Counted from the first letter of the stretch, positions 25,287 to 34,396 are shown. The stretch is DNA of 64,000 nt from an uncultured Rhodospirillaceae bacterium (GCA_913030825.1 CAJWCU010000020.1:1-64000), one strand, 5' to 3'. Notes: a model not told the origin generated them from the letters alone. Made by a program: numbers and translations.

Positions 25287-25970
25287 GTGGCCGGATTGGA
25301 GAGGTTGTTCACGAAAGCGCTGAAGGCACTCGGGTTTCGGGAATGGGCCTACCAGGTCATTCACGCCGATGCGTTGCCCGAGGAAAAGCCGGTCATCCTG
25401 ACCACCTATCCCGACGAGTGGTACAACCACTACGTCGAGAACGCCTACCACCTTGTCGATCCCGTCATCCAAAAGGGGCCGGCGCAACTGACGCCGTTCA
25501 CATGGAGCTCCATGGCGTTCGGCATCAAGCCGTCGTCTGAGCAACAACGTCTGTTCGCCGAAGCTGCGGACTACGGTCTCGGGGAGGGACTCGGAATCCC
25601 CATGCATGGGGCCGGCGGCTCGCTCTCCATGGTATCGATGGTGTCTGAGGAAGGGACCGAGCGTCTGAACCGGCTTCTGCAGGACGCCGGTAACGATGTC
25701 CATCTCATCTCGCTGATCTTCCACAACATGGCGCGCGAGCTTCTGGCAATGGGACGGTCAGGGCGCAGCCGCGTCAGCCTGACCCCGCGCGAGCGCGAGT
25801 GTCTTCTCTGGATAGCCAAGGGCAAGACCAGCTGGGAGATCGCCGTCATCCTCGGGGTGTCCGAGCGTACCGTGAATTTCCACGTCGATAACGCCCGCGC
25901 CAAGTTCGGCGTAGCCAGCCGTTTTGAGGCCGTCATCAAGGCGGTTATGAAGGGGATTATCGCACCCTGA
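25287..25970 (+). CDS. luxR: LuxR/TraR-type quorum-sensing regulator
   Basis: The protein has an N-terminal autoinducer-binding domain with the typical W-x3-Y and D-P residues (PDEWYNHYVENAYHLVDPVI). A C-terminal LuxR helix-turn-helix follows (LTPRERECLLWIAKGKTSWE, then SERTVNFHVDNARAKFGV). The GTG at 25287 gives 227 residues but probably misses about 17 conserved N-terminal residues. The reading frame continues upstream (DFIDKARHVTDVAG) to a strong AGGAGG at 25221-25226, with ATA (25236) at the expected start position and no standard start codon. It may use a non-standard start or have lost one. It neighbours luxI and two lux-box palindromes. Confidence 0.9.
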   Translation: MAGLERLFTKALKALGFREWAYQVIHADALPEEKPVILTTYPDEWYNHYVENAYHLVDPVIQKGPAQLTPFTWSSMAFGIKPSSEQQRLFAEAADYGLGEGLGIPMHGAGGSLSMVSMVSEEGTERLNRLLQDAGNDVHLISLIFHNMARELLAMGRSGRSRVSLTPRERECLLWIAKGKTSWEIAVILGVSERTVNFHVDNARAKFGVASRFEAVIKAVMKGIIAP

Positions 25971-25990
25971 ATGAGTTGACCCGCCAGTAT

Positions 25991-26008
25991 CCTGTGAGAG
26001 TTCACAGG
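25991..26008. promoter_or_regulatory. lux box upstream of luxI
   Basis: CCTGTGAGAGTTCACAGG is a perfect 7-bp inverted repeat around GAGT, 18 bp in all, the size of LuxR/TraR operators. It sits between luxR and luxI, 63 bp upstream of the luxI start, consistent with positive autoregulation of signal synthesis. Confidence 0.8.
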
Positions 26009-26070
26009 CTGTGCGGTTCGGCAAAATCTGACTCAATACCCTTAACGCTAACTACGGGAAGGGTGGATGA

Positions 26071-26691
26071 TTGCTAATCGTCGTCTCACAGCACAACGCG
26101 CCCCTGCATTGGGACGCGCTGGCGTCCATGCACCAGCTGCGCCGGAAGGTCTTCAAGGAACGTCTCGCCTGGGACGTGAACGTCGTCAACGGATTGGAGC
26201 TTGACCAGTTCGACATCCCGGACGCGCACTATCTTCTGCATTGTAATGATACCGGTCGAGTCGATGCCTGTACGCGGCTTCTGCCGACCACGGGACCGTA
26301 TCTCCTGGCCGACGTGTTTCCGCAGCTGATCGACGGGGAAGCACCTCGCAGTCCTTTGGTTTGGGAGAGCACCCGCTTCTGCGCCGATCACGACACGGCG
26401 CCTACCAACATCGCCGCAATCCTCATGGCCGGGATGCTGGAGTTCGGCGTGTTCCTCGAGCTCGCAGCTTATGTCTCAGTGTCGGATATCCGAATGGAGG
26501 CTATCATGCGCCGCGCCGGCTGGCCGCCGGTTCGGCTTGGCGGCACCATGGACACCGGCACGGACATCGCGGCCGCGGAACGGCTCGATGTTTCGCGCGA
26601 GGCACTGAAGCGTGTCCGGAGCAGGGCTGGGGCCGTGGGGCCCATAATCGCCAACCTGAATGAGATCGCCTCGGCGGCGGTGGCGGCATGA
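26071..26691 (+). CDS. luxI: Acyl-homoserine-lactone synthase (LuxI family)
   Basis: This 206-residue enzyme would make an N-acyl-homoserine lactone from S-adenosylmethionine and acyl-ACP. The family's invariant residues are visible: the Arg/Phe/Trp set in LRRKVFKERLAWDV, the Glu/Asp set in GLELDQFDIPDAHYLL, CTRLLPTTGPYLLADVFP, and VWESTRFC. The start is TTG 26071 behind GGGAAGGG; an ATG 4 bases earlier is out of frame. It is downstream of luxR and a lux box. Its stop overlaps the next gene in an ATGA junction. The acyl chain cannot be told from sequence. Confidence 0.94.
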   Translation: MLIVVSQHNAPLHWDALASMHQLRRKVFKERLAWDVNVVNGLELDQFDIPDAHYLLHCNDTGRVDACTRLLPTTGPYLLADVFPQLIDGEAPRSPLVWESTRFCADHDTAPTNIAAILMAGMLEFGVFLELAAYVSVSDIRMEAIMRRAGWPPVRLGGTMDTGTDIAAAERLDVSREALKRVRSRAGAVGPIIANLNEIASAAVAA

Positions 26692-26891
26692 GCGCGCGTC
26701 GTCAAGTCGGCGCCAATTCGTCCCATGAGGCAGACGAAAGCATGGAGGCCTATGCCGGCCGCCTGCGGGCTTGCGTCGACTACCTGATGCGCGATGCCCT
26801 TGAGAATGATTTCGTGTGGACAGCGGCTGCAATTGAAGAGGTAGCCCGGTTCATTGAGAGAGATTTGATCCGTTTGAAGAGTGTCAAATAA
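26688..26891 (+). CDS. Small helical protein coupled to luxI; possible antiactivator
   Basis: This 67-residue protein (MSARRQVGANSSHEADESME) is mostly predicted helix (YAGRLRACVDYLMRDALEND, then AAAIEEVARFIERDLIRL). It starts in a 4-base overlap with luxI, so both are made together. Small helical proteins beside traR/traI genes can be antiactivators that bind the LuxR-type regulator (TraM on Ti plasmids, QseM in ICEMlSym). The size and context fit, but homology is not shown. Confidence 0.65.
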   Translation: MSARRQVGANSSHEADESMEAYAGRLRACVDYLMRDALENDFVWTAAAIEEVARFIERDLIRLKSVK

Positions 26892-26915
26892 AGCCGCCTA
26901 GGCCGTGTCTTTCGG

Positions 26916-27140
26916 CTACAGCGAGAGAGTTCTTCTAATTTGGGCAAGCGTCTCCGGCATGATTCCTCCTCCGGCACGCCACTTATAATATGTGTGACGA
27001 CTTACCCCAGACCTTCTGCACATCTCCGAAATACTCATGCCTTTAGTTCGGCGACGTTCTTCAATCTCTGAGAAAATGCTTCGATTTCTAATAATTTCAT
27101 CGCGCTTTATTATTAAAACGCCAGTATAGGTGCTGCGCAT
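26916..27140 (-). CDS. Small helix-turn-helix regulator
   Basis: The 74-residue protein carries one Xre-like helix-turn-helix: ERRRTKGMSISEMCRRSGVS, then RHTYYKWRAGGG. A short region before and after would suffice for dimerisation. It faces the luxI operon convergently. Its promoter is in the AT-rich gap (27141-27257) it shares with the divergent lipoprotein gene. It could regulate either the quorum-sensing genes or the AT-rich islet. Confidence 0.8.
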   Translation of the reverse strand: MRSTYTGVLIIKRDEIIRNRSIFSEIEERRRTKGMSISEMCRRSGVSRHTYYKWRAGGGIMPETLAQIRRTLSL

Positions 27141-27257
27141 AATGTAATTACCAATTTTTGTTCATCAAATGAACATTTTTGTTTATTATACCATTATTGT
27201 ATTATCGAAATTAAATTAATTTTAATAGTAAAAATTAAACAAAAAGGGTGAATAAAT

Positions 27258-27383
27258 ATGCATCGTTTTGTAAATGCCGTATTTTCATTGTTATTGCTTG
27301 CTTGCGGCGCAATGGCGCTTGTCGCATGCGATGACAGCTCGTCCAGTGGGGCCGGGCCCGGTTTCACAATTAGTAACAATTAA
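27258..27383 (+). CDS. Very small lipoprotein
   Basis: This 41-residue frame begins MHRFVNAVFSLLLLACGAMA and has a lipobox LVAC (Cys24). Only about 18 residues follow (DDSSSSGAGPGF and a short tail), so the mature product is a tiny anchored peptide. AAAGGG-type pairing bases lie upstream. It ends 24 bases before the next gene. It is below the length of most gene calls but has a clear signal sequence. Confidence 0.6.
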   Translation: MHRFVNAVFSLLLLACGAMALVACDDSSSSGAGPGFTISNN

Positions 27384-27407
27384 ATAAATTATTGGAGCTT
27401 CAATAAA

Positions 27408-29162
27408 ATGAAACAAATTTTCAAAGGTCTGATGGCAGTGGCGTCGGCCGCTGTCTTCATGTCGGCCTCCATGCCGGCACAGGCGGTGTCATTTACCGTA
27501 GTAATCGACAAGATTGAACTAATGGAAAATGGAAACTCTAATCAAAGGTTTACTGTCTACCAGCCCACCGCCGGCATTGGAGAATCGGCGACGAGAACGA
27601 TAGATCTGTTTGACGCCAGCGCCAAGCTGGGCACGAATCTTACGATTCAAAATCCACCTGCCGGCACATTTGAAACGATGCTGGTAACGTTTAGCGAAAT
27701 GGATATTCAAGCCGACACAGGTGCTGTTTCCGACACGACGAGTGTTCTCTCACTCCTCAATGCAGGTGGTCTGACCGGAGCCGAGCTTGGCAAACAGGTG
27801 ATGATCCTGGGCGATGCTGGTACAGGTGCGGACAGTATCGGCGGCGCAAATAACCTCAATGTTTCTGCTGCTTCTCCGATGCCTACAATCACTCATGGTA
27901 CGGGCAATCTATCTCTTCCTCAATTAAACTTATTTCTTCGAGAATCTGATGTGGTTGTCGATGAAGGGAATAACGCGGTAAGCCTCGTGGCGAATCCAAG
28001 TCCTGCAATTATTGCGTCTACAAGCGGTGACAATGCGGCACTACCGAATGTCACCGTCGGGGTGAAGCATAATGCGTGGCGTGGTACTGGCGAAATTGAT
28101 GATGATGCGGCCGCGTTCACGGGTCGTGTCGGGCTATTTAAGTCAGCCAACGATTTTAGGCCCGTGGTCGCAAAAGCGGTTACGTTCGTCTCGAACTCCC
28201 TGTTAACGGATGCGTCTGTTACTGAAGTAACATTTATCGATGTTCCATTTGGAACGTATCTGCCTCTTGCTTGGCTCGATTCCAACTCAAATGGATTGCT
28301 CGATACTGGCGAGCCTACCCTGATGGCGGATGGCACCGATATGGGGGTCGATTTGTCCCAAGCGACCGGCGCTGGAACCGATCATGAGAACTTCATTCAG
28401 CTTGTCAAAGCAGACTTGGTGAGCGGGGGGGTAGCTTCTGATGTAAGTACGACAGATGCGGCATTCGAAGCATTAACAAGCGGCGGTGCTCTTGGCACCG
28501 AAGGTTTTGCCACTCCTCATGCCGATGGTTTCCTAGGCGAGTCAGGCAATTTCTTTGCTTTTGTGCCGCGTGCGGTGTCAATCACAGTCGATATTGTGGA
28601 TGAGGCGTCTGTGACGCTAGCAGCAGATGAAACCCGAGATCAAACTGCTGCTTCAGGTATCAAAGCTACCATAGGTGCTGGCGTGGCGAGCATCGATCCG
28701 ACGACGGCATCGTCGTTCGTCAGTGTAACTGTGGGCAATGGCACAATTCCGTTCCAGGTGCGATTCGACCATGCTAATGCTGGTGCCACCAATGCGAACG
28801 TATTGGATGCCACTGATCCCGCCGACGTGGTTATAATCAAAGCGACCGCCGACAGTGTCGGTAATTTGGCTTTCAGTGACGAGACTCGCAAGCTTACCGT
28901 GAGTAACATCCCCGTCACGCTGTCTAGCCTCGATATAGGTGGCGCCGGGATTGGAAGCTATAGCGCAGTTTTCAATATGCAATTGCTGGATAATGGCGCC
29001 CCAGTTGGTCTCGCGGATAACTTCACCTTCAGTGAAGCTGACGCGGCCCTCTCGACAGGCACTGGCAACTACGTTGCGGCTAACGCTGAAGTGACGGTTG
29101 CTAACGGAGCGACACAAATTGCGTTTACTGCATTAGGTGATGGCACGAGCGACTCGCACTAA
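27408..29162 (+). CDS. Large secreted protein of unknown function, AT-rich islet
   Basis: The 584-residue product has a clean Sec signal peptide (MKQIFKGLMAVASAAVFMSA, cleavage after AQA near residue 26). The mature protein is acidic, Thr/Ser/Gly/Asp-rich and predicted to be all beta. The first 120 residues (VVIDKIELMENG, RTIDLFDASAKLGTNLTI, PAGTFETMLVTFSEMDI) resemble the DUF4382-type beta-sandwich pattern; later parts look like repeated immunoglobulin-like strands. There is no membrane anchor or sorting motif. Codon use and base composition are visibly more AT-rich than neighbours, indicating separate acquisition. A perfect terminator follows. Function not recognised. Confidence 0.8.
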   Translation: MKQIFKGLMAVASAAVFMSASMPAQAVSFTVVIDKIELMENGNSNQRFTVYQPTAGIGESATRTIDLFDASAKLGTNLTIQNPPAGTFETMLVTFSEMDIQADTGAVSDTTSVLSLLNAGGLTGAELGKQVMILGDAGTGADSIGGANNLNVSAASPMPTITHGTGNLSLPQLNLFLRESDVVVDEGNNAVSLVANPSPAIIASTSGDNAALPNVTVGVKHNAWRGTGEIDDDAAAFTGRVGLFKSANDFRPVVAKAVTFVSNSLLTDASVTEVTFIDVPFGTYLPLAWLDSNSNGLLDTGEPTLMADGTDMGVDLSQATGAGTDHENFIQLVKADLVSGGVASDVSTTDAAFEALTSGGALGTEGFATPHADGFLGESGNFFAFVPRAVSITVDIVDEASVTLAADETRDQTAASGIKATIGAGVASIDPTTASSFVSVTVGNGTIPFQVRFDHANAGATNANVLDATDPADVVIIKATADSVGNLAFSDETRKLTVSNIPVTLSSLDIGGAGIGSYSAVFNMQLLDNGAPVGLADNFTFSEADAALSTGTGNYVAANAEVTVANGATQIAFTALGDGTSDSH

Positions 29163-29182
29163 TTCCGAATTATGTCGGATGG

Positions 29183-29208
29183 CAAAGCCCCGCAGCTGCG
29201 GGGCTTTG
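29183..29208 (+). terminator. Strong terminator after the secreted protein gene
   Basis: A 26-base perfect palindrome has arms CAAAGCCCCGCAG and CTGCGGGGCTTTG with no unpaired loop bases in the DNA. It is T-rich on both sides, so it could terminate in either direction. Confidence 0.85.
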
Positions 29209-29268
29209 TTGCTAAATAAAAATCGTACTGATTTGAGGTTTATAAATCGGCCGTTTGTGTTGGCTGAT

Positions 29269-29321
29269 ATTGTGCAACCGCGAAGCGGGGCCTTCAGGAT
29301 TGCGGAAAGCTGTTGCACAAT
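29269..29321. repeat. Inverted repeat upstream of serine recombinase
   Basis: ATTGTGCAAC (29269-29278) and GTTGCACAAT (29312-29321) are perfect 10-bp inverted repeats separated by 33 bases. They lie 37-89 bp before the resolvase gene. This is the usual place for res-type sites or a resolvase operator. Confidence 0.5.
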
Positions 29322-29357
29322 TGAAGGCAATCGCAATCGGTTAATGCACGGAGGTCC

Positions 29358-29939
29358 ATGCGCTTAGGTTACGCTCGCGTCTCGAAGTCCGACGGTCAGG
29401 ACATAGCCGCCCAGAAGGCGGCTCTTCGAGATGCCGGTGTGGAGCGCGTATATGAAGAGAAGGCCTCCGGCGGCCGATGGGATCGCCCTGAGCTTCATAA
29501 GCTTCTCGATTATCTTCGTGCCGGCGACGAGGTTATCGTCTGGAAGCTGGACCGTCTTTCGCGCTCGCTCGCGGACCTGCTACGCATCATCGAAAAGATT
29601 GAGGCCAAGGGCGCGGGCTTCCGTTCGCTCACCGAGGCAATCGACACGACCACGCCGGCAGGCCGCATGATGATGCAGATGGTCGGCAGCTTCGCCGAGT
29701 TCGAGCGTGAGATGATCCGACAGCGCACCCGCGCCGGCCTCGAGCGCGCCCGCAGGGAGGGCAGGGTGGGAGGCCGACGCCCGAAGCTCAGTTCGCGCCA
29801 GCGGCGCGAGGTCGTCGAGATGGTTTCCTCTGGCCAGAAAACGGCGGCCGATGCCGCACGCCTCTTTCGGGTTCACCCTGCTACAATCGGAAGGCTGTTG
29901 AGGGCCGCATCACCCCATGGGAACAAGCAATGCGAATGA
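29358..29939 (+). CDS. Serine recombinase (resolvase/invertase family)
   Basis: The 193-residue protein has the resolvase layout. The catalytic Ser9 lies in YARVSKSDGQD. The active-site Arg cluster is in WKLDRLSRSLADLL, and the E helix is AGRMMMQMVGSFAEFEREMIRQRT. A C-terminal helix-turn-helix follows (TAADAARLFRVHPATIGRLL). Length is normal for Tn3-type resolvases and DNA invertases. No transposase is nearby, so it probably resolves multimers or inverts a local segment. The start at ATG 29358 follows GGAGG. Confidence 0.93.
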   Translation: MRLGYARVSKSDGQDIAAQKAALRDAGVERVYEEKASGGRWDRPELHKLLDYLRAGDEVIVWKLDRLSRSLADLLRIIEKIEAKGAGFRSLTEAIDTTTPAGRMMMQMVGSFAEFEREMIRQRTRAGLERARREGRVGGRRPKLSSRQRREVVEMVSSGQKTAADAARLFRVHPATIGRLLRAASPHGNKQCE

Positions 29940-30019
29940 AGAAGCGGCTGTTCTCCTGTTAGCTTATCAAGCTGTTCCATGATTAGCTTATGGTGCGTTC
30001 TTGCCATCGCCGGTGTCTT

Positions 30020-30047
30020 GGCGGTAATGCCCTCCGGCATTACCGCC
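30020..30047. repeat. Perfect 12-bp inverted repeat
   Basis: GGCGGTAATGCC and GGCATTACCGCC pair perfectly around CTCC. It has no T run on the plus strand. It could be a weak terminator after the recombinase gene or a protein-binding hairpin. Confidence 0.6.
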
Positions 30048-30091
30048 TTACAAGGTCAGGGAATGGAGCAGAAAGTTTTCCCTAGGGTTTT

Positions 30092-30110
30092 GTGTATCCA
30101 TTGGGTACAC
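30092..30110. promoter_or_regulatory. Imperfect palindrome before small RHH gene
   Basis: GTGTATCCATTGGGTACAC has arms GTGTA and TACAC plus inner CC/GG symmetry. It ends 8 bases before the ATG at 30119, a position expected for autorepression by the ribbon-helix-helix protein encoded there. Confidence 0.5.
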
Positions 30111-30118
30111 TCAACTCC

Positions 30119-30316
30119 ATGAAGGATGCTGGCCTACGCATACGCGTCCAGCGGGAGCTGCGCGACCAGTTTCTCGAGGCCTGTCGCGCACAGGACAAGC
30201 CCGCCGCTCAGGTGCTGCGCGAATTCATGCGCGCGTATGTGCAGACGCATTCGGCAGAGGCCGGGCAAGGCGAGCCGACAGCCGTAAAACGCCTCGGTGT
30301 AAAAGACGAGGGGTAA
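30119..30316 (+). CDS. Small ribbon-helix-helix antitoxin-like protein
   Basis: This 65-residue protein has the pattern LRIRVQRELRDQFLEACRAQ followed by QVLREFMRAYVQTH, typical of small RHH plasmid-stability or antitoxin proteins. ATG 30119 is chosen because the RHH strand begins right after it; the frame extends to 30092 through the palindrome. The following tiny frame (30340-30426) could be the stump of a toxin gene. Confidence 0.65.
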   Translation: MKDAGLRIRVQRELRDQFLEACRAQDKPAAQVLREFMRAYVQTHSAEAGQGEPTAVKRLGVKDEG

Positions 30317-30339
30317 GCGAAGAACGCGAAGGAGGGGAC

Positions 30340-30426
30340 ATGTCGCGGGGACGCCCGAAAAAGAACGGCGGAAAAGGTGCCGCTAAAGCGACCGACGGCG
30401 CCAGCCTCGATTGGCGTACGCGTTGA
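30340..30426 (+). pseudogene. Tiny well-initiated frame, probable truncated gene
   Basis: A strong GGAGGGG lies 6 bases before this ATG, but the frame encodes only 28 residues (MSRGRPKKNGGKGAAK, then ATDGASLDWRTR). It looks like the start of a longer basic protein cut by recombination at the boundary with the pump operon. The parent protein is not identified. Confidence 0.4.
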
Positions 30427-30518
30427 TATCCGCTGATGAGGGAATATGGATATGGCGATGCTAGATAAACGGACACGGCTTGGAGATAACCTCTTGTCTA
30501 GAATGAGTAGACCAACTG

Positions 30519-31607
30519 ATGTGGAATATCCAAGACGTGAAAAAGTTCATTAAAACAGGTATTCGAGGCGTCGCCGCTGCGATTGTTATTGGACTGGGCG
30601 TTTGGGCTTGGTGGCATTTTCAACCGCAGGACTTGCCCGACGGATTCGCCGCCGGTAACGGCCGGATCGAGGCGGTCGAGATTGATATCGCAGCCAAGAC
30701 CGCGGGTCGGGTCCGGGAGATCGTGGTCAACGAGGGTGAGTTCGTCCGCGCCGGCCAGGTCTTGGCGAAAATGGATACAGCTGTCTTGGAGGCGCAACTT
30801 CAAGAGGCCGAGGCGCAGTTGCGACGTGCGCTCATCGGCATCGAGACCGCGCAAAGCCAAGTGACCCAGCGCAAAGCCGAGAAGCAGGCTGCCGAGGCGC
30901 TCATAGCCCAGAGGGAGGCCGAACTCGACGCTGCGCAACGGCGGGTCGCGCGCTCGGAGGAACTCGCTCCAAAAGGCGCTGTCCCCGTCTCGAAGCTGGA
31001 TGACGACCGCGCCGCCTTTCAGGCGGCGAGGGCTGCGGTCGCTGCTGCAGAGGCGCAGGCGGCGGCCGCGCAAGCCGCGATCGGCCAGGCCAAGTCGAAC
31101 GTTGTTGCGGCGCAATCGGCGGTCGAAGCCACGCAGGCCACTATCCAGCGCATCCAGGCCGATATCGACGACAGCGTGCTGAAATCTCCGCGTGACGGGC
31201 GTGTCCAGTACCGCGTCGCTCAGCCCGGTGAGGTGCTTTCTCCGGGCGGTGTGGTGCTGAACATGGTCGATCTCACCGATGTGTACATGACGTTCTTCCT
31301 CCCGACCGAACAGGCTGGACGAGTCGCGCTCGGGGCCGAGACGCGGCTCGTGCTCGACGCCGCCCCGCAATACGTCGTCCCGGCCAAAATTTCCTTCGTC
31401 GCGGATGTCGCCCAGTTCACGCCCAAGACGGTGGAGACAGAAGAGGAGCGGCAGAAGCTGATGTTCCGCATCAAGGCGCGGATTGACCCGGACCTGCTCA
31501 GGAAGCATCTCCACCAAGTCAAGACCGGTCTGCCGGGCATGGCCTATGTGCGGCTCGACCCGCGGGTGGATTGGCCGCCCGAACTGCAGGCCAGGCTGCC
31601 GCAGTGA
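30519..31607 (+). CDS. HlyD-family periplasmic adaptor
   Basis: The 362-residue protein has an N-terminal membrane anchor (residues 14-30), a biotinyl-lipoyl-like half ([20 protein letters not shown]) and a long coiled-coil hairpin rich in Ala/Gln/Glu (about 95-215). The second lipoyl half ([20 protein letters not shown]) and a beta-barrel region follow. It resembles YbhG-like adaptors of ABC exporters. It would link the inner-membrane pump encoded next to an outer-membrane channel, which is not encoded nearby. Its stop overlaps the next GTG by 4 bases (GTGA). Confidence 0.92.
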   Translation: MWNIQDVKKFIKTGIRGVAAAIVIGLGVWAWWHFQPQDLPDGFAAGNGRIEAVEIDIAAKTAGRVREIVVNEGEFVRAGQVLAKMDTAVLEAQLQEAEAQLRRALIGIETAQSQVTQRKAEKQAAEALIAQREAELDAAQRRVARSEELAPKGAVPVSKLDDDRAAFQAARAAVAAAEAQAAAAQAAIGQAKSNVVAAQSAVEATQATIQRIQADIDDSVLKSPRDGRVQYRVAQPGEVLSPGGVVLNMVDLTDVYMTFFLPTEQAGRVALGAETRLVLDAAPQYVVPAKISFVADVAQFTPKTVETEEERQKLMFRIKARIDPDLLRKHLHQVKTGLPGMAYVRLDPRVDWPPELQARLPQ

Positions 31608-34396
31608 GCCGCGATCTAGATGAACAGGTCGAGAACGGCGGGGGTGCTACCGCGCCGGTTGCCCGCCTGCGGGATGTGTCCCTGCGCTACGGCAAGGTGC
31701 GTGCGCTCGAAGAGGTCAGTCTCGATCTCCCTGCGGGCTGCATGGCCGGGCTGATCGGCCCGGACGGGGTCGGCAAGTCGAGCCTGCTGGCGCTGATTTC
31801 GGGCGCCCGCGCGGTTCAGACGGGACAGGTCGAGGTGCTCGGCGGCGATATGGCCGATGCGCGCCATCGCGGCGGTGTCGGCCCGCGCATCGCCTACATG
31901 CCGCAGGGCCTGGGGCGGAACCTTTATCCGACGCTCTCGGTGTTCGAGAACCTCGACTTCTTCGGGCGCCTGTTCGGGCATGACGGCGGCGAACGGGCGC
32001 GCCGCATCGAGGTGCTGACCGAAGCCACCGGGCTCAAGCCGTTTCTTGATCGAGCGGTCGGCAAGCTGTCGGGCGGGATGAAGCAGAAGCTCGGCCTCTG
32101 CTGCGCGCTGATCCACGACCCGGACCTTCTGATCCTCGACGAACCTACCACCGGCGTCGATCCCCTCTCACGACGCCAGTTCTGGGAGTTGATCGCCGGC
32201 ATCCGTCGTTCCCGTCCGGGCATGAGCGTGCTGGTGGCCACGGCCTATATGGAGGAAGCGGCACGCTTTGACTGGCTGGCGGCGATGGACGGCGGGCGGG
32301 TGCTGGCCAGCGACACGCCTCAAGGCCTACTGCAGAGCACAGGGGCGGATTCGCTGGAGGCGGCCTTCATCCGGCTGCTGCCGGAAGACAAGCGCCTAGA
32401 CTATCGGGCAGTCGAGATCCCACCGCGGCCGGAAGACGATGGCGATACGGCGATCGAGGCCCATGATCTGACCATGCGCTTCGGCGAGTTCACCGCGGTC
32501 GATCATGTGAACCTACGTGTCCCACGGGGTGAGATTTTCGGTTTTCTCGGCTCCAACGGCTGCGGCAAGACCACGACGATGAAGATGCTGACCGGCCTCC
32601 TGCCGCCGAGCGAGGGCCGGGCCTGGCTGTTCGGACACGAGGTGGACCCGCACGACCTCGCGACTCGCCGCCGCGTCGGCTACATGTCGCAGTTCTTCTC
32701 GCTCTACACCGAGCTCACGGTGCGCCAGAACCTGGTGCTTCATGCCCGGCTGTTCCACGTGCCCGCTGCCGAGATTTCAGGGCGCGTGGACGAAATGGTT
32801 GAGCGATTCGATCTAGGCGCGGTGATCGACAGTCTGCCGGGACGGCTGCCCCTCGGCCACCGGCAACGTCTGTCGCTGGCGGTCGCTATGATCCACAAGC
32901 CCGAGATGCTGATCCTCGACGAGCCCACCTCGGGCGTCGACCCGGTGGCGCGCGACGCCTTCTGGCGCATGCTGGTCGAGCTGTCGCGCCGCGACGGGGT
33001 GACCATCTTCATCTCCACCCATTTCATGAACGAGGCCGAGCGCTGCGACCGCATCTCGCTGATGCACGCGGGCCGAGTGCTGATCACCGACACGCCCGCC
33101 GCTCTGATCAGGCAGCGGGGCGTGGAGACCCTGGAAGAGGCGTTTGTGGCGCATCTGGAGGAGGCGACGGAGCAGGGCGAAGCCGCCGAAAGACAACCAG
33201 ATGGGACAGCTTCGCTCGATTCGGTTGATGCGTCGGCAGGCCATGTCGAACCACAAGGCTGGCGGCGCCAGTTCGACCCCCGACGCATGGTCAGCTATGC
33301 CCGGCGCGAAGGGTTGGAGCTGCGCCGCGATCCCATCAGGATGACGCTGGCGCTGCTCGGCAGCGTCATCCTGATGTTCGTGATGGGCTATGGGATTAGC
33401 CTCGATGTCGAGGATCTCACCTTCGCGGTACTGGACCGCGACCAGACCACCGTCAGCCGCGATTATACGCTCAACCTCGCCGGCTCCCGGTACTTCGTCG
33501 AGCGGGCGCCGATTACCGGTTATGCCGATCTCGACCGGCGCATGCGCGAAGGCGACATCAGCCTGGCGATCGAGATCCCGTCGGGCTTCGCGCGCGACAT
33601 CGCCCGGGGCCGGCGGGTCGAGATCGGCGCCTGGATCGACGGCGCCATGCCGACACGGGGGGAGACCGTCCGCGGCTATGTGCAGGGGATTCATGCCCAT
33701 TGGCTGGCGACCAAGGCGCGCGAGGCCGGCCACGGTGAGGCTTTGGCGGGGCTGGTCAATATCGAGACCCGGTTCCGCTATAACCCGGACGTCAAGAGTC
33801 TGGTCGCGATGGTGCCGGCGGTGATCCCGCTGCTGCTCATGCTGATCCCGGCCATGCTCGCGGCGCTCAGCGTGGTGCGCGAGAAAGAGCTCGGCTCGAT
33901 CACCAACTTCTACGTCACGCCCACCACGCGGCTCGAGTTTCTGCTCGGCAAGCAGCTGCCCTATATCGTGCTGTCCTTCCTGAGCTTCCTGCTGCTCACG
34001 CTGCTCGCGGTGACCGTCTTCGGTGTGCCGCTGAAGGGCAGCTTCCTGACGTTGGCGGCGGGCGCGCTGCTCTATGTCGGCGCCGCGACGGCCGTGGGGC
34101 TGCTCATCTCAACCTTCATGCGCAGCCAGATCGCGGCGATCTTCGGCACGGCGGTGCTCACCATCCTGCCGGCGGCGAACTTCTCCGGCATGATCGACCC
34201 GGTCTCGTCCCTCGAAGGGATGGGCCGGCTGATCGGCGAGATCTACCCGACAACGCATTTCCTGACGATCGCACGCGGCACCTTCTCAAAGGCCCTCAAC
34301 TTCTCCGACCTGCAGGCCGCCTTTCTCCCGCTGGCGCTGGCCGTGCCGGTCCTGATCGTTCTGTCCGCCGCGCTGCTCAAGAAACAGGAGCGGTAG
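31604..34396 (+). CDS. ABC exporter: two ATPase domains fused to a permease (RbbA/YbhFS-like)
   Basis: The roughly 930-residue protein has two ATP-binding domains in tandem. The first has Walker A GPDGVGKS and signature LSGGMKQ; the second has [10 protein letters not shown] and a degenerate signature [10 protein letters not shown]. They are fused to an ABC-2 permease with one early and five late membrane helices and a large extracytoplasmic loop. It resembles the RbbA/YhiH group and YbhF-YbhS pumps, which work with HlyD-like adaptors. GTG 31604 overlaps the adaptor stop; the frame runs upstream to 31571, but that ATG lies inside the adaptor gene. Substrate unknown, possibly a hydrophobic drug or lipid. 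Confidence 0.92.
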   Translation: MSRDLDEQVENGGGATAPVARLRDVSLRYGKVRALEEVSLDLPAGCMAGLIGPDGVGKSSLLALISGARAVQTGQVEVLGGDMADARHRGGVGPRIAYMPQGLGRNLYPTLSVFENLDFFGRLFGHDGGERARRIEVLTEATGLKPFLDRAVGKLSGGMKQKLGLCCALIHDPDLLILDEPTTGVDPLSRRQFWELIAGIRRSRPGMSVLVATAYMEEAARFDWLAAMDGGRVLASDTPQGLLQSTGADSLEAAFIRLLPEDKRLDYRAVEIPPRPEDDGDTAIEAHDLTMRFGEFTAVDHVNLRVPRGEIFGFLGSNGCGKTTTMKMLTGLLPPSEGRAWLFGHEVDPHDLATRRRVGYMSQFFSLYTELTVRQNLVLHARLFHVPAAEISGRVDEMVERFDLGAVIDSLPGRLPLGHRQRLSLAVAMIHKPEMLILDEPTSGVDPVARDAFWRMLVELSRRDGVTIFISTHFMNEAERCDRISLMHAGRVLITDTPAALIRQRGVETLEEAFVAHLEEATEQGEAAERQPDGTASLDSVDASAGHVEPQGWRRQFDPRRMVSYARREGLELRRDPIRMTLALLGSVILMFVMGYGISLDVEDLTFAVLDRDQTTVSRDYTLNLAGSRYFVERAPITGYADLDRRMREGDISLAIEIPSGFARDIARGRRVEIGAWIDGAMPTRGETVRGYVQGIHAHWLATKAREAGHGEALAGLVNIETRFRYNPDVKSLVAMVPAVIPLLLMLIPAMLAALSVVREKELGSITNFYVTPTTRLEFLLGKQLPYIVLSFLSFLLLTLLAVTVFGVPLKGSFLTLAAGALLYVGAATAVGLLISTFMRSQIAAIFGTAVLTILPAANFSGMIDPVSSLEGMGRLIGEIYPTTHFLTIARGTFSKALNFSDLQAAFLPLALAVPVLIVLSAALLKKQER

